Source: Venturia oleaginea
Lineage: Eukaryota > Ascomycota > Dothideomycetes > Venturiales > Venturiaceae
Direction: 5' to 3'
DNA: 64,000 nucleotides
Assembly: GCA_013176395.1 (NCBI GenBank)
Contig: JABMLP010000013.1
Span: 1,302,001-1,366,000, forward strand
Numbering within the stretch: position 1 is the first letter of the stretch; every line of letters starts with the position of its first letter. Of the stretch, positions 11,288 through 23,405 are shown in pieces. Both the position numbers and the translations under genes were made by a program. Under the pieces are notes generated by a model. That model was not told the origin of the DNA. It worked only from the letters and a program-made list of their open reading frames with translations, and did no database searches.

Positions 11288-13955
11288 ATGGCACCGACCA
11301 CTCCACGACTACGGATACTGTCCGGTAAGCCGACTCGTCATTTCGCAATCCACTTCCAGGTGATGGCGGATTGCTCTCCACTTTTCTTGTCTAGCTTTGT
11401 CCGAAGCTCAGATAGCCGTCCCTATCCCTGAGCTTCGCTCGACGATACCTCAATCCTTCTTTCACTCGTCTTTTTTCTGTCATGGCTGCTAACAAAAGTG
11501 TGCTCGCAGTCGGCGGCAATCCCGTCTCTGCCTTTCTTTCATGGCGTCTCCAAGCCACGAACGCTTGTGATGTCACGCTGGTATGGAAGTCAAACTTCGA
11601 TGCCGTTGCCCAATATGGCATATCGATGAAGTGAGTGCTTTTGGACGTGTCGATTGCAGTCCGCCTCGTTCTAACATTCCTCCCAGATCTGCTACACTTG
11701 GAAATGAACGCTTCAAGCCATATGCAGTTGTTCCTGCCGCAGAGGACGCTCAAACAAGCTCGAAAGCCCCCTTCGATTACGTGCTTCTCTGCATCAAAGC
11801 CCTCCCGGACGTTTACGATATCGCCAACATCATTCAATCCGTCGTTTCACCCCAACATACTTGTATCCTCCTGAATACCACGGGCGCTCTCGGCATTGAA
11901 GAGTATGTTGCACAGCGGTTCCCAACAAATGTTGTGCTATCTCTAGTCTCTGGAGCAGACATTGTCCAAGTTGGCACAAGCGAGTTTGAGCATCGTGGAA
12001 CATCTTCCGACATTTGGGTTGGTTGGGCCACACAGAACTCGAGGATCCCACACGCTATTCAGAAAGACATGGCCGAGGCATTGGCCATGACATTGTCCAC
12101 TGGTCGCGTCAATTGCACAGTATCGGAGAACATTCGACAACAACAGTTTGACCGAAACATTGGGTAAGTCCTCTTCTTGCTCACGTCAAATCCACCTCAG
12201 ATCCCTGTCCAATGCTAATTCTAAATGAACAGACCGATTGCCTTTCACCCTGCCAGTGTCCTGTTCGAATGTCCAAGTCACGTTCAACTCCTCGAGATGC
12301 CCGGCGTCCGGGACATGATCACGAACATTATCGACGAGCTGATTGCTCTCGCCCAAGGTCACGGCTGCAAGTTTGCATCTGACTTTAGAGAAAAGACGAT
12401 TGCCGAACTCATTCAGCCCACCGACCGATACACGATCATGTACCAGGATTTTGAGAACAAGCGACCGATGGAAGTCGAGACGTTTCTTGGCTCGCCAATC
12501 AAATTGGCGAAAGAAGTTGGGTTATCCGTTCCTCGGATAGAGGTCATGTACGCACTTCTCCACCGCAGAAACACCATCAATCAGTTGAAAGCCACGGAAG
12601 CTCCCACATCACCGGGATTCAAGCCGCCCCCACCACGATCATCCTCTGTTGCTGGCAATGGCCCTCGTCCCATCATGAACGGCAGTATGACTGGACCCGG
12701 TCCCATGAACGGCCGAAGAGCACCATCCTACAACGGCCAGCCTCCCATGATGCGTAGGCCGGGACCTCCACCCTCGAACGGATACCCACCACGTATGCCC
12801 AATGGTCACGCCAACGGTTATCAGCCAGAAGGATCAGCTGGTCAGCGCCGACCTTCATTAGAAGACGGCCTCGAAGATTTCAGTCATCTAGTGATGTACG
12901 ATGCTGTTCCAGATGGCGGCTTCCAAGAAGGATCGAATGGAGTATATGGTGACGGCGCGGCACACTCCATGTCAACCAGTGATATTGCACTTCGAGAGCG
13001 TGAGTTTGCCCTGCGCCAGAGAGAATTTGAGTTCAAGGAACGACAAATGCAAATGAGACGAGGCCCACCACCGAACATTAGACGGGGCTCACCACCAACC
13101 GTTGGTGGCTGGGAGGATGATGAAGACGACGATTACTTCGACCCTATGGCAGGCAGCGGTCCTGCGCAAGTCATGGATGAGAACTTCGACATGATGAGCA
13201 TTACTTCCCGCCGCAATAGGAAACAGCCTTCGCAAAGCAACAACAGGATGATGAACGGAGACATGGGACCACCGCCACCTAGAGGGCGAAACATGTTCGG
13301 ACGTGGTCCAAAGAGAACAAGCGCAAGAATAATGGCAGATATCCCCAACCTTCAAGATAACATCCTCGCCAACCCTCTCATGGGATATTCTTCCAACCGA
13401 TATGGAACTGTTGATCGTGGAGAGATGGGTAAGGAGTCCCGACAGAACTCATTGACCAGCGTGCGATTGGATGAATTACAACGAGGCGGCCAGGTCCCAT
13501 ACGGCGCGTATGGACCAGCACCAGTGCAGCGAAGACAAAGCCAGTCTCCAGGAAATCCCCTGAGCCCACCAATCAAACGGTCATCGCCTCCTAACGGCTA
13601 CCCGTACCACAACGGTGTTCCGAACGGCATGCCGATACCAAATGGTGCGCCTAATGGCATGAACGGCATGGGCAACGGCCGGCCATCACCGCCAGGTGTA
13701 AGGCAGCCAGTACCAAGGCACCCACCTGGACATGGAAATGCAGTGGCACCTCAACAGGTTGAACAACACGCAGGGGTGAGCAATACATACCCGCAAAAGC
13801 AAACCCCTCAAGTGCGGAGTCTGACTGGGAGTGCGAGCGCTAGCGCAGCGAGTGGTGATAGCAGCGGCGCCAGCGCTCATCTAGATTCTTCAAACAGCAG
13901 CGCCAACAGCAGCATCGGCCTTCCAGGGCGGGCCAGGCCTGCTGTCCGAGCCTAA
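11288..13955 (+). CDS. Ketopantoate reductase-like (PanE/ApbA) protein with long disordered tail
   Basis: Four exons: 11288-11324, 11510-11630, 11687-12163 and 12233-13955, giving about 785 aa. The N-terminus reads ILSVGGNPVSAFLSWRL, a glycine-rich Rossmann NAD(P) site created only after splicing out a 185-nt first intron. It continues with DVTLVWKS and DYVLLCIKALPDVYD, typical of the PanE/ApbA fold. The C-terminal helical domain (about residues 210-330) has CPSHVQLLEMPGVRDMI and LAKEVGLSVPRIEVMYALLH. Residues from about 335 on are low-complexity, rich in Pro, Gly, Asn, Met and Arg, with a charged heptad-like patch (REFALRQREFEFKERQMQMR). Fungal homologues share this layout, so the role is probably not simple pantothenate synthesis. 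The tail may mediate RNA or protein contacts (inference). Confidence 0.85.
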
Positions 13956-15234
13956 TTACCACGGAATGGTTTTGACACTGGGATATCGACATCCAAAATC
14001 TGACCGCCAAATGCACCCAAATTCACACACCATCTTCATCTCACAGCCCAGCCTCTTTGGCGCACTTACGAAGTCCTCGTCTACCTTTCTGAGCATGAAC
14101 GGATAATCCTACAGCATATCAGCAAAACCAAGACGCGTTTGGCAGCACATTACCTTTTTTGTTTATAATTTTAATTCGCATTTGAACATGGATCCGGGTT
14201 GCGGCGGATGGCGATTCTGTTGTGAGAAGAGGTGGTAATTAGCGGCATAGACAAAGCAAGCGATGTTTTCTTGAGCAAAATCGAGTCCTGCATTTTTTTC
14301 AATCGTCGAGGTCACGTACATATGTGGGGAGGCGACCTTGATGGTGGTTGTGGAAGTGGTGAAGGATGGCGTGGGTGTTTACAAGTCTGGTACCCTTTAA
14401 TTGGTCTGCATTGGGTATCAGCCGGTGGGTTGGGATTGCGTCGTGCTTCTGCTTTCTTTTGGTGCGAGAGCGTATCATGATACGGAGCCTTTTACTCGTC
14501 CCATTTGTTGGCACTCTGGACATGGTCTCTCTAAGGTCATAACAACAGCACCATCTCCCATGTCGGCATGGCCAGTTTTGTTTCCGCGATCTCTTTCCTC
14601 GAGATTGCTGTTTTTTGTGGTGTTAGGTTTCGAGGCCTAGAATATTCTGTACTGTTACATGTGGACTTTGGCGATTTGCGGATCCAAAAGTATTACTGGG
14701 AGGAGAAGGGTGCTCTATGCAACAGTAGCCATTTCTTGGAGGAGCGATTATACAAAGATTCGTACATAGAAGAATGAAGGTTAATGATTTTCAGCCGGTG
14801 CCTCGATGCATGTCTGGACGTTGAACATTTATATATCACTCGGCATCGAATACATTGAGCTCTAGACGATACTTAACGTCTGAGCATGTCGGACAATGGC
14901 AGTTCCAGACACGTACGTATCTGCCCAAATAGCTCCTCAACGCGAGCATGCAAAGATGCCGAAGTTGAAACGTCCATGTCAACCACGGTGCTACTCCTAC
15001 TCAGTACTCCGTTTCTACATTTCACTCGATCCATGTCTCTCTCCCTTTCCTCCCGTCACCCCATTTGCAACTGACCTCCGCAATCGCCTTTCTACCTTCC
15101 AACCTTCCATTGTCACGCCGTCGCATGCACCTTCTTGCCCAATAGTCTCCTGGCGTCCTGGGCGTAAGACCCCACCAGAACCCACATACGAACCCCGCTT
15201 GCGCTTGCAGTACTACCCACCATCGTCACCATAA
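13956..15234. other. 3' UTR / promoter region, possible 5' exon of the hexokinase gene
   Basis: No separate gene is supported. A plus-strand frame from ATG 14896 to the TAA at 15232 is in the same phase as the hexokinase frame. A donor (GTAAGA near 15166) and an acceptor (TTCCAG, ending 15259) of matching phase could join them, but the encoded sequence is unremarkable and C/T-rich like a leader, so this exon is unproven. Confidence 0.45.
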
Positions 15235-17472
15235 AACGAGCTGGCGCCCAATATTCCAGACCTCAGCCTGTTCGATTCAAAGGCCCATAGACGACGGCGA
15301 GCTTCTGAACCGAACGTCAAAGGTGCCACTGCAACGAACGAACACGACGAACTCGAACCTCTATACACGGCTTCCCAGGTCCAGTCTTTGCTCGACTGGC
15401 GAGAGAAGCAGCACACGTCGTCATCCTCGAGCCTACCTTCGGTTCCGCAGCTTGTCTCTGTTGCTCTTGTTTTGCTTGTGCTCGTTGCTCAGTTTCTCGT
15501 CCCGTGGGTGAATGAGCACATTGACAAAACTGAGGATCTAAGGAGAGCACGCTTTGAGGCTGTTTGTCCCTGGAGCCCATTTGAGGATCATTGGATCTGT
15601 GCTAGCGATTTGAACAAGGCCCAGAGTACTGTCTCTGCCAAGAAGACACAGAACACATTTGAGAAACCGGTTGTGAGAAACATGGCGTTGGCAGCAGCTG
15701 CTCAGAAGGTGGTGAAGGAGTTTGAATATGACGGAGATGGTATTCGGAAGGGCGTCAAGGAATTCTTGAAGGAGATGGGTGGGTCATGTTCTTCTTTGGC
15801 TGCGGAATATCCACTGGATATGGAGGGTTACAATTGGGCATCCCAAGAGCTATACTGATTTGTTGGGACAATAGATGAAGGGCTTCTCAAGGACGGAACT
15901 CACCTGAGCCAGATCCCAACATACGTTACAGCTGTGCCAAATGGAACTGAACAGGTAGGCATACTTCGAGGAACACCACATGTCTTCTCGATCGTTTTTG
16001 ACTGGGCAATCACTAACATTTTTCAGGGCCTGTACATGGCAGTTGACCTAGGTGGCACGAATTTCCGAGTTTGTGCTATTCAATTACACGGCAATACCAC
16101 TTTCTCCTTGACCCAGTCGAAAACCAAGATACCAACAGAGTTGATGACAGCCAAAACTGCCAAAGAATTGTTCTCGTTCCTGGCAGAGCGAATTCAGGCC
16201 TTCCTCAAAGAGCACCACAACGAGCACTACCAAAGTTATATCCGCCGACGAAAGCATGGCGGAAAGGTCGACGAGCAAGAGATATTCAACATGGGTTTCA
16301 CTTTCAGTTTCCCAGTAAACCAGATCGGAATCAACAAGGGCCTATTGATGAGATGGACGAAGGGTTTTGACATTGAAGATGCCATTGGCAAAGACGTTTG
16401 TGCTCTACTCCAGGCTGAAATCGACGCCCTTCATCTACCAGTCCGCGTTGCGGCATTGGTCAACGATACTGTCGGCACACTCATGGCACGATCTTACACC
16501 TCGCCCGGAAAGACTGGAACTCTCCTTGGGGCCATCTTTGGCACTGGAACCAACGGCGCCTACGTGGAGAAACTGGATCGTGTTAGCAAGTTGGTAAAGG
16601 ACAAGGCAGCAGAGGGATCTTATGACTCCAGCACAGGTGAAATGATTGTCAACACGGAATGGGGTTCATTTGATAACGAACTATCTGTCCTACCAAATAC
16701 ACCGTACGATACCGCTCTTGACGCCGAATCTGTCAACCCTGGAATTCAAATGTTCGAGAAGAGGATTTCTGGCATGTTCTTGGGCGAGATCTTCAGGCGT
16801 GCTATTGTTGCTCTCATGAAAGATGAGTCCGTACCCCTCTTCAAAGACGAAAACTCGTCTCTGAATGAGTTGCATAGTACGACTTGTATTGAGCCTGATT
16901 CTCCACTGTTCAAGCAATGGGGAGTCGATTCTAGCTTTTTGAGTTTGGCCTACGGGGATTCCAGTGTGGGGTTGAAAACTACCAGGCAGGCGTTGGACAA
17001 GGAGTGCGGTATTAATGCTGCTAGTCTTGAGGATGCCGAGGCTGTTAAAGTTATTGCTGGAGCTGTGGGACGCAGAGCAGCTCGTCTAGCTGCCGTGGCT
17101 ATTGGTGCCATTGTCATTAACTCTGGTCGTCTTGATCCCTCCGTCTCGGCTGCCAGTGCTACTACTGAGCAGAAGGAGGGTCTTGATGTCGAGCGTGGTG
17201 AGGTTAGTGGTGAAGTTAATGAGGATGAAATCATTGATGTTGGTGTTGATGGTAGTCTTGTCGAGTTCTATCCTGGTTTTGAGGATTTGATTCGCGAGGC
17301 TTTGAGGGAGATCACGGAGATTGGTGCTGAGGGCGAGAAGAAGATCCGGATTGGAATTGCGAAGGATGGATCTGGTGTTGGTGCTGCTTTGATCGCCCTT
17401 GTCGCGGGTCAGGTTGCAAGTCCGCTTGAAGAGAGTAGTGAAGGGTCCTCTGAGTCTAATGCTGGTAACTAG
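15235..17472 (+). CDS. Hexokinase-family sugar kinase with N-terminal membrane segment (5' end unresolved)
   Basis: ATP-dependent hexose kinase. Exons: (open frame from 15235)-15778, 15875-15954 and 16027-17472. The first ATG inside this frame is only at 15682 (MALAAAAQKVVKEF, a plausible soluble start). The frame upstream encodes a clear membrane helix (PQLVSVALVLLVLVAQFLV), so the true start is probably in a further 5' exon. Motifs are intact: phosphate-1 AVDLGGTNFRVC, sugar site FTFSFPVNQIGINKG, catalytic Asp in LVNDTVGTLMA, IFGTGTNGAY, NTEWGSFDNE, and adenosine site DGSGVGAAL. An extra acidic insert (about 45 residues, EQKEGLDVERGEVSGEVNED) sits before the C-terminal region. Aspergillus has atypical hexokinase paralogues, one reported as mitochondrion-associated. 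This protein keeps the catalytic residues, so activity is likely; organelle anchoring is inferred. Confidence 0.85.
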
Positions 17473-18140
17473 GTGGGTTGGCGATGGGGTGACGGGTGTG
17501 AGCACCGTGTAAGTGGAGCATACCCATTTTGGTGGTGGACGAGGTCGTTGAGTGGACGGGTTCGCGGGGGTTTCTGTATCCCACCTACCCTGTTTTGGTT
17601 ATGTTATCACGACTGCATATGAATCCTACGATACGCGGGCTGATTTACTGATACTACTGGTTGGCTCATCTGGACGCTCACCGTCGGAACCTACAACTCG
17701 TCGAGTTCTCCCAGTCTGCTTATGATTGCAGCGGGCGAGGATGAGGAGTTCGACGCCAAGACTCGTGGCCTTGCGAGTCCGGATGTGAGAGCGAAACTCT
17801 TGGTGGGGATGCAAGAGGTGGCGGATGCTGTCACGGCGCGTGCTCGTCTTCATCACAAAACATTTCGTCACTGCATTGTTCTTTCACGTTTGTCCATCGC
17901 GTGACCCATCTTTGTCAGTCCGGTAACCCAGCAGCAGGTGCCATGATGCACCACGTCAATTCCAGACACCGACAAATGCTCTTATAGATACATATCCTAA
18001 ATGATAAATACGCCTATTCCATTCCAGACCATGCCGCCAGTTTCTTTCTCATGGCGCCGATGCTAAGTCCCTAATCTCGAATACCATACATCCCTTGCGC
18101 CTTCTCAAACACAAGGAGTGCACGTCAAAAACAAAAGAGG
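17473..18140. other. Convergent 3' intergenic region
   Basis: Lies between two genes that converge, so it should contain both 3' UTRs. No further gene or RNA recognised. Confidence 0.6.
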
Positions 18141-19893
18141 TCACCTCCGTCCCAAGAGTGGTGTATCTTCGCTCTGATCATCCGTCATGGTGCTTTCGTC
18201 GTCGTCGAAATCCTCTCCATCCGCCTCTAGTGTCTGGGCACGAATACCGAAGCTCATGAGAAATCCAATGAAAGCAATGCCACCAAAGACGCAGAAGGCA
18301 AGGGCTTCGCCCTTATGCTGGATCTTGGTCGCGGCGGTGAAAATGCCACCAGAAATGAAGGGTCCAACGGCTCGTCCTGCTGCTGACAATGTTTGAGCAA
18401 GGCCGTTCAGTTTGCCCAGCGAGGCATGCGAAGGTGCTGAATTCGTAATCTGTGCAAAATTAGTTTCGTCGACACGTCCAGACATGGACATTTCTTACAA
18501 GTAGAAGAGCAGACGCCAGACCTCCCACCGCTGCCACCGTTTTGATCACCAACGCAACGCCAAGCTCCATCCATATCCAGGTCTTCCCGTTGCCAATACC
18601 ACCCTTGTTCTTATAGCCAACCCATGGCATCAAGAGGAATGCTATCGTGAATCCAGCTAGACTGACGCGATAGCTTGCCTTGTTTCCTATCCTGTCCCGA
18701 AGTGCTCCGAAAAGGCCAACTTGAAAGAGAATAGTGACGGCACCCGCGAATGCCAATGAAAGGCCAACCTCCTCGGTTGACAAGCCTCTTCCAGTGGGTG
18801 GTTTAGCTTCTGCAAAAATTGGATAGAGCGAGTTGTAGGCAATGTTCGACAGTTGAAAAATAAAAAATGTGCTCAACAAAAGAATCGTGTCCCGATTAAG
18901 AACCTGCTTGGTGGTCAAGTTATCAGTAGACACTTCTGGAAAGAAGGTCGGCGCAGCGTGCGTAGAGGCTCCATCTGGCTGTTCGTCCCTGTCGGCCTTC
19001 TTCAAGAATCTCCGCAGATATGTAGGCCGATGGCTCAAGCCCGAGAACTGCCATATCCATGAAAAAAGGTTGCTGATTCGAGCGCCTAATGGTGGGAGAG
19101 TCTTGACCTCCTCTAGGCTTTCTTCCAAAAAGATCATGGCGAGGATCAAATCGATGGCCAGCACAGCCGCAGAGAACAAATTAGGCACCAAGTATGGGTA
19201 AGGGTTGGGCGTGCCTGGTTTCAGAGGGTTGTCCTTGAAGACTAGCAGCCCTCCCAGTGCAGGCCCTGTGATGCCCCCAACGCCATAAATTACGGGCAGA
19301 TAGGTGAATGCCTTTGACTGGTTGCTTCGATCTGTTATTTCTCCCAGACATGTTGAGATGACTCCTTGGTTGCCATTGACCAGTCCCATGAGAACTTGCA
19401 CCAAGATAGCCTGCCATAACGTCCGACAGAAGCCAAAAGCGACAAAGCAGGCGGCAGTCAAGATTGTTCCTAATAGAACCACAGGCTTCCTGCCTATGCG
19501 ATCTGATAATGAGCCCCACATGAAATTGGTCGTGAATTGTGCGAGCGCGAAGGATGACGCTATCAGGCCAACATATAGACCCTCCTGTCCAACTTTTACG
19601 TCTGGAAAGGATCTGACCATTTCGGGCAGGTATGGGCTGATGGAATTGAAGGCCGTCTGCTCAGCCAAAGCTATAATTGCTAGCATAGCCAGCTGTTTCT
19701 TTGGCAGAGGAGTCTCGCCATGGTGGGGATGTTGGCCATGGTCGTCGGAGTCGTGGGATTCGGAGGGGTTTGAGAGGTAGGGAGCGGGCGAGGACGAGGG
19801 CGGTCTCCCTCGAGAGGTGGGTGGTTTCGTAGGGAAGGTTGTGTAGTGGTTTGTAGAGGATTGCCTTCTGATGGGCTCTTTCCGGGGGTTCAT
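18141..19893 (-). CDS. MFS transporter, DHA1 family (yeast YCR023C-like)
   Basis: Twelve-TM major-facilitator carrier of 567 aa in two exons, 19893-18499 and 18449-18141, with a 49-nt intron. A 75-residue Ser/Pro-rich cytosolic N-tail precedes TM1 (LAMLAIIALAEQTAFNSISPYL). The MFS signature between TM2 and TM3 is FMWGSLSDRIGRKPVVLLG. A central loop of about 90 residues separates the two six-helix halves, and the second half has GALRDRIGNKASYRVSLAG. The C-tail is acidic (EDFDDDESTMTDDQSEDTPLL) and ends near a dileucine-type motif that could direct vacuolar sorting (inference). Homologues are annotated as multidrug or vacuolar MFS carriers; the substrate cannot be told from sequence. Transcribed convergently with the hexokinase and divergently from the glycosidase pseudogene. 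Confidence 0.9.
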
Positions 19894-20618
19894 GATTGGC
19901 TGAGCGAGTGGAGGAGCTCACAGCTCTCAGGCTGCTTTGTGCGGAGAAATGCAATGGGGAGGAGCATGGAAAGGGGAGCTGATATTGGGATTGGGTATTG
20001 GGGGAGAGGAGGGCAATGGATGGATGAGTGTATGTGCATGTGTATGTATATCTATATGTATATGTGTATGCAGGTGATTGTAAGCAGGATCAATCGAATC
20101 TTTTGTTTGCCTTGACAATAACAATAATGACATAGCCGGCTGAGCTTCATGACTCGCTTGTGCGAACTATTATAGCTTATAGCACTAACCAGCACCTGCA
20201 GACATTTCGCTTCTTTCCATCTCTCTCTCCTCCGAGGATCCCTCATAATACATCAAATCTTCAACAACTTCACTTCCACTGACTACCTATATCTTTACGA
20301 GTCATGATACACGTCTATCAGAGCTCCGAGTCCTCATTACTCTTGACGACAGGCAGGCATGTACTTGGTTGCCAATTTACACAACCTAGCTTTCAAGTAC
20401 CAAGCTCCCATCGTCAACGGGATCCTCCCAGGACCAGGTATGATCCATGGCGCTATAACTAACCGACACCCTAACGTTGTCTTTCATGTCATTTTCCACT
20501 CGTATATTGACTTATCTCATTTGATGAGCTGCTGTAATCTTGCTGCCATGTCCAGCACCATGCCTTTCACCTCTTCGCTCGTTGCTGCTAGTCTATCTCT
20601 GCTTGACTGGCCGTCGTC
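19894..20618. promoter_or_regulatory. Divergent intergenic/promoter region with GT/AT microsatellite
   Basis: 725 bp between the MFS gene (leftward) and the glycosidase-like pseudogene (rightward). It contains an alternating TGTATATG-type stretch at about 20026-20075. No specific binding site is claimed. Confidence 0.5.
20026..20075. repeat. Alternating purine-pyrimidine microsatellite
   Basis: Degenerate TGTATG / TATATG units over roughly 50 bp, upstream of the MFS start at 19893. Confidence 0.75.
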
Positions 20619-23405
20619 ATGGCCACCGCTTCACATTCCTTCCTTGTGCGCGTCTTTTTTGTTCTCTCTCTATGGTTTAATGTCGTCTTCATATCGCGCT
20701 CCTTTGCCGGTCAAACGCCTGTTCAGAATCACGCACACCGATTCCAGCATCGAGCTGTTGCTGTAAAGGAAGAGCTGCACCGAGGAAATGTCTTGATACC
20801 CGAACCTTCATTAACACTGTCAAAAGAGCAATCCCTTAAAGACCATGCCTCTCAAGAAGTTGCGGCAATCAACGAACTCCAGGACGACGCGCTACCTATT
20901 GTCAATGAGACTCGTCTCGTCTCACCAAGCGCAAACATACGGACAGGGCAATATTCGCAAGTGGCAGGAATCAAGCATGAGGATGATCACTGGACTGTCA
21001 TTGAAGATCTGTCGCAAAGAGATGGAGATATTGTTTTCGAGTCCACGAAGACAAAGGAGCGCCGAGTGTTTCCGAAGACGGGAGAAGCTGCATTTGAGGA
21101 GTATGACTCAAGATACCCAAAATTTGCTGGCTTGCGATTAGCGGTTGTTGTATTGGCAGCAGAAGATCTGCTCGCAACTCGGATGTTGTAAGTTGAGGCA
21201 TCTTACGTGCAAGAACAGCGGTTGACGACCCCCTGCTAGAGAAGATGGAGAGCCAGATGAAGTTCGAGTACGCTTTACAAATTCACCAATTGATTCTGCT
21301 CCACCACCAAAGACGGGCTACGTTCCACCAGAGTGAGTGCCATAGCAAAATAAAAGATGAAGCTTACTGACACAGCACCTTAGATGGACATCGTTTCTGG
21401 TGACAGTGGAAGCTAGCGACACAGCTCCAGTTTTCGGCTAAGGTTACACCAAAACGTATCACCCAGTCCAAGACTTTCCCGAACTTACAACCTACAACCA
21501 AAAGAGATATGAGGGAAAAGTTGGCGGCTTTATGCCAGCAGTTCGCAAGGTCCTCACCAAAACCGAGGCTGATGAAGACTTGCCACCTACAGACTATATC
21601 GAGGTGATTTCCTTTGGAGACGTGGATGCGAAAGATCCTTTCATCATCCAAACATGGCACCGAACAACCCACATCAAGAACAATACCATCCATCGTGCCG
21701 TCTTTGGAAACTCATATCCGTCGTTCCCGCCGAGCAAGCCCACAGCATCTCCCGAGGCGTTTTATAGAGCCTTGTTCCAATTTGGAGACTACTGGAATGT
21801 CAAACTTTCCGACCTGGCTCATATGGTTCTACCAGATTCGTCATGGGAGAACATGGTCAAGTTTGCCTTTGCGACCGAGCTGATGGTTCGACCTGCAGGA
21901 AATTACCCAAGTGAGTATCGAACCCCAGTCGTGGTTAGAGAGCAAAGCTGATTGTGAGGTAGAGTACGGAGCGGTCGATCGCGACTATGCAGGGGGTGAA
22001 TACAATGACTTCCAAGACATCTTTACTAGCAGCTTGAGCGCGAACCTGGAGAGGGGACGTTTCGCCCAGGCTTGGAATGTCATCGACAACTACTTGAAGT
22101 TATTTGTGTCGAGCGACGGGTCTATCTATATGAGGGGTCCCGAGGTTGGTGGTTTTATTCCTGCATGCTTCTTCTCCCCTGGCTAATAATCTCTAGGTTG
22201 GTCAATTCGGGCTTACGCTTTCTCTGCTCGCCAAGTATTCGCGCTACTCAGGAGAAGTGGACTTGTTAATCAAGCACAAGGAAAAGATTGCAGCTCTCGC
22301 CAAAGTCTTAACCGACCTCCATGACGAGGGTCTGAAGCTCAGCCCTTCGCAACCGGGATACGGTCTCCTACACGGCTGGTCAGAGTCAGATGCCGCTTTG
22401 AGAGAGAAGCCAAACATCTTCTGGCAACCCTATTACGCCAATACCGCCCTCACCATCCGCGGTCTCCGCGACATCAGTACCTTGAGCGTATTCAGCGAAT
22501 ATGCCCCTGGGTGGACCAAACGAGCTGAAACCCTCACAGCCTGATTGACCGAATCAATAACAGGCTCTATCACAACAAGACCGGGAACAACCACAAACTC
22601 CACGGCCCTCACGTATGTCCCAGCTTTACCAGGCACAAACCAAACCTTCCGTGAATCAATAGCTTCTCAAAACCCGTCGCCACAGGCATGGCCACACCGT
22701 CTCTATACCGAACTCCTCCACTCCGCCGTCCTCTCCTCCAAAATCAGTGATGCAGTCATAGACACTATGCGAAACTTCGGCGCAACATCCATGGGCGTCG
22801 TCGCAAACGTCGATACACCATCCAGCACCGGCCGTGATATCCTCGGTTTCATCTCCTACAGCTACGCATACTCCCTCCTCCTTAACGACCGCACAGATGA
22901 ATTCATCCTGTTCTTATACACACATTGCTACCACGTCCACACCCGCGGCGCCTGGAAAGCAGGGGAAGTAACAGAAATTAACGGTGGAAGCGCCCTCTTC
23001 TGTATGCCCTCCCAACTAACCATCCCATCCATCCTCCGCTGGACCCTCGTCCTCGAACACCCCGATGACGACATCCTTTTCCTCGGCCGCGGTATCCCCC
23101 GTGCTTGGCTCGCTACAGGAAAGGAAATCCGCATTTTACAAGCACCGACGCGATGGGGCAAAGTGGATTTTGGGATTCAAGTTGCGAGTGAGGGTGTTGA
23201 TTTGGGGGCTAGGGTGAAGGTGAGGGCCGGGGTTGTTTTTGGGAAAAGGACTCCGAGGGTTGTGGAGTTTAAGTTTAGGATGTCGAAGGAGGTTGTTTTA
23301 AGGAGAGTTATGGTTAATGGGAGGGAGGTGAGTATAGAGGGAGAGGAGAATGTTGTTGTTGTGCTTAATGATAGGGAGAGTCCTATTATTGTCGAGGGCT
23401 TTTAG
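20619..23405 (+). pseudogene. Secreted six-hairpin glycosidase-like protein gene with two in-frame stop codons
   Basis: Five exons can be joined in phase: 20619-21187, 21240-21332, 21384-21910, 21963-22144 and 22197-23405, about 860 codons. All four introns are 51-52 nt with good splice sites. A signal peptide is present (SFLVRVFFVLSLWFNVVFIS). Conserved alpha/alpha-barrel-type segments include KYGAVDRDYAGGEYNDFQDI, VGQFGLTLSLLAKYSRYSG, GLLHGWSESDAALREKPN and FRESIASQNPSPQAWPHR. The frame is interrupted by TAA at 21439-21441 and TGA at 22542-22544, while sequence on both sides stays in the same frame and conserved. Each stop is one C-to-T change from CAA or CGA. Either this allele is freshly inactivated or the bases are in error. 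The enzyme activity is unknown; the fold assignment is by resemblance to fungal proteins annotated as six-hairpin glycosidase-like. Confidence 0.75.
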
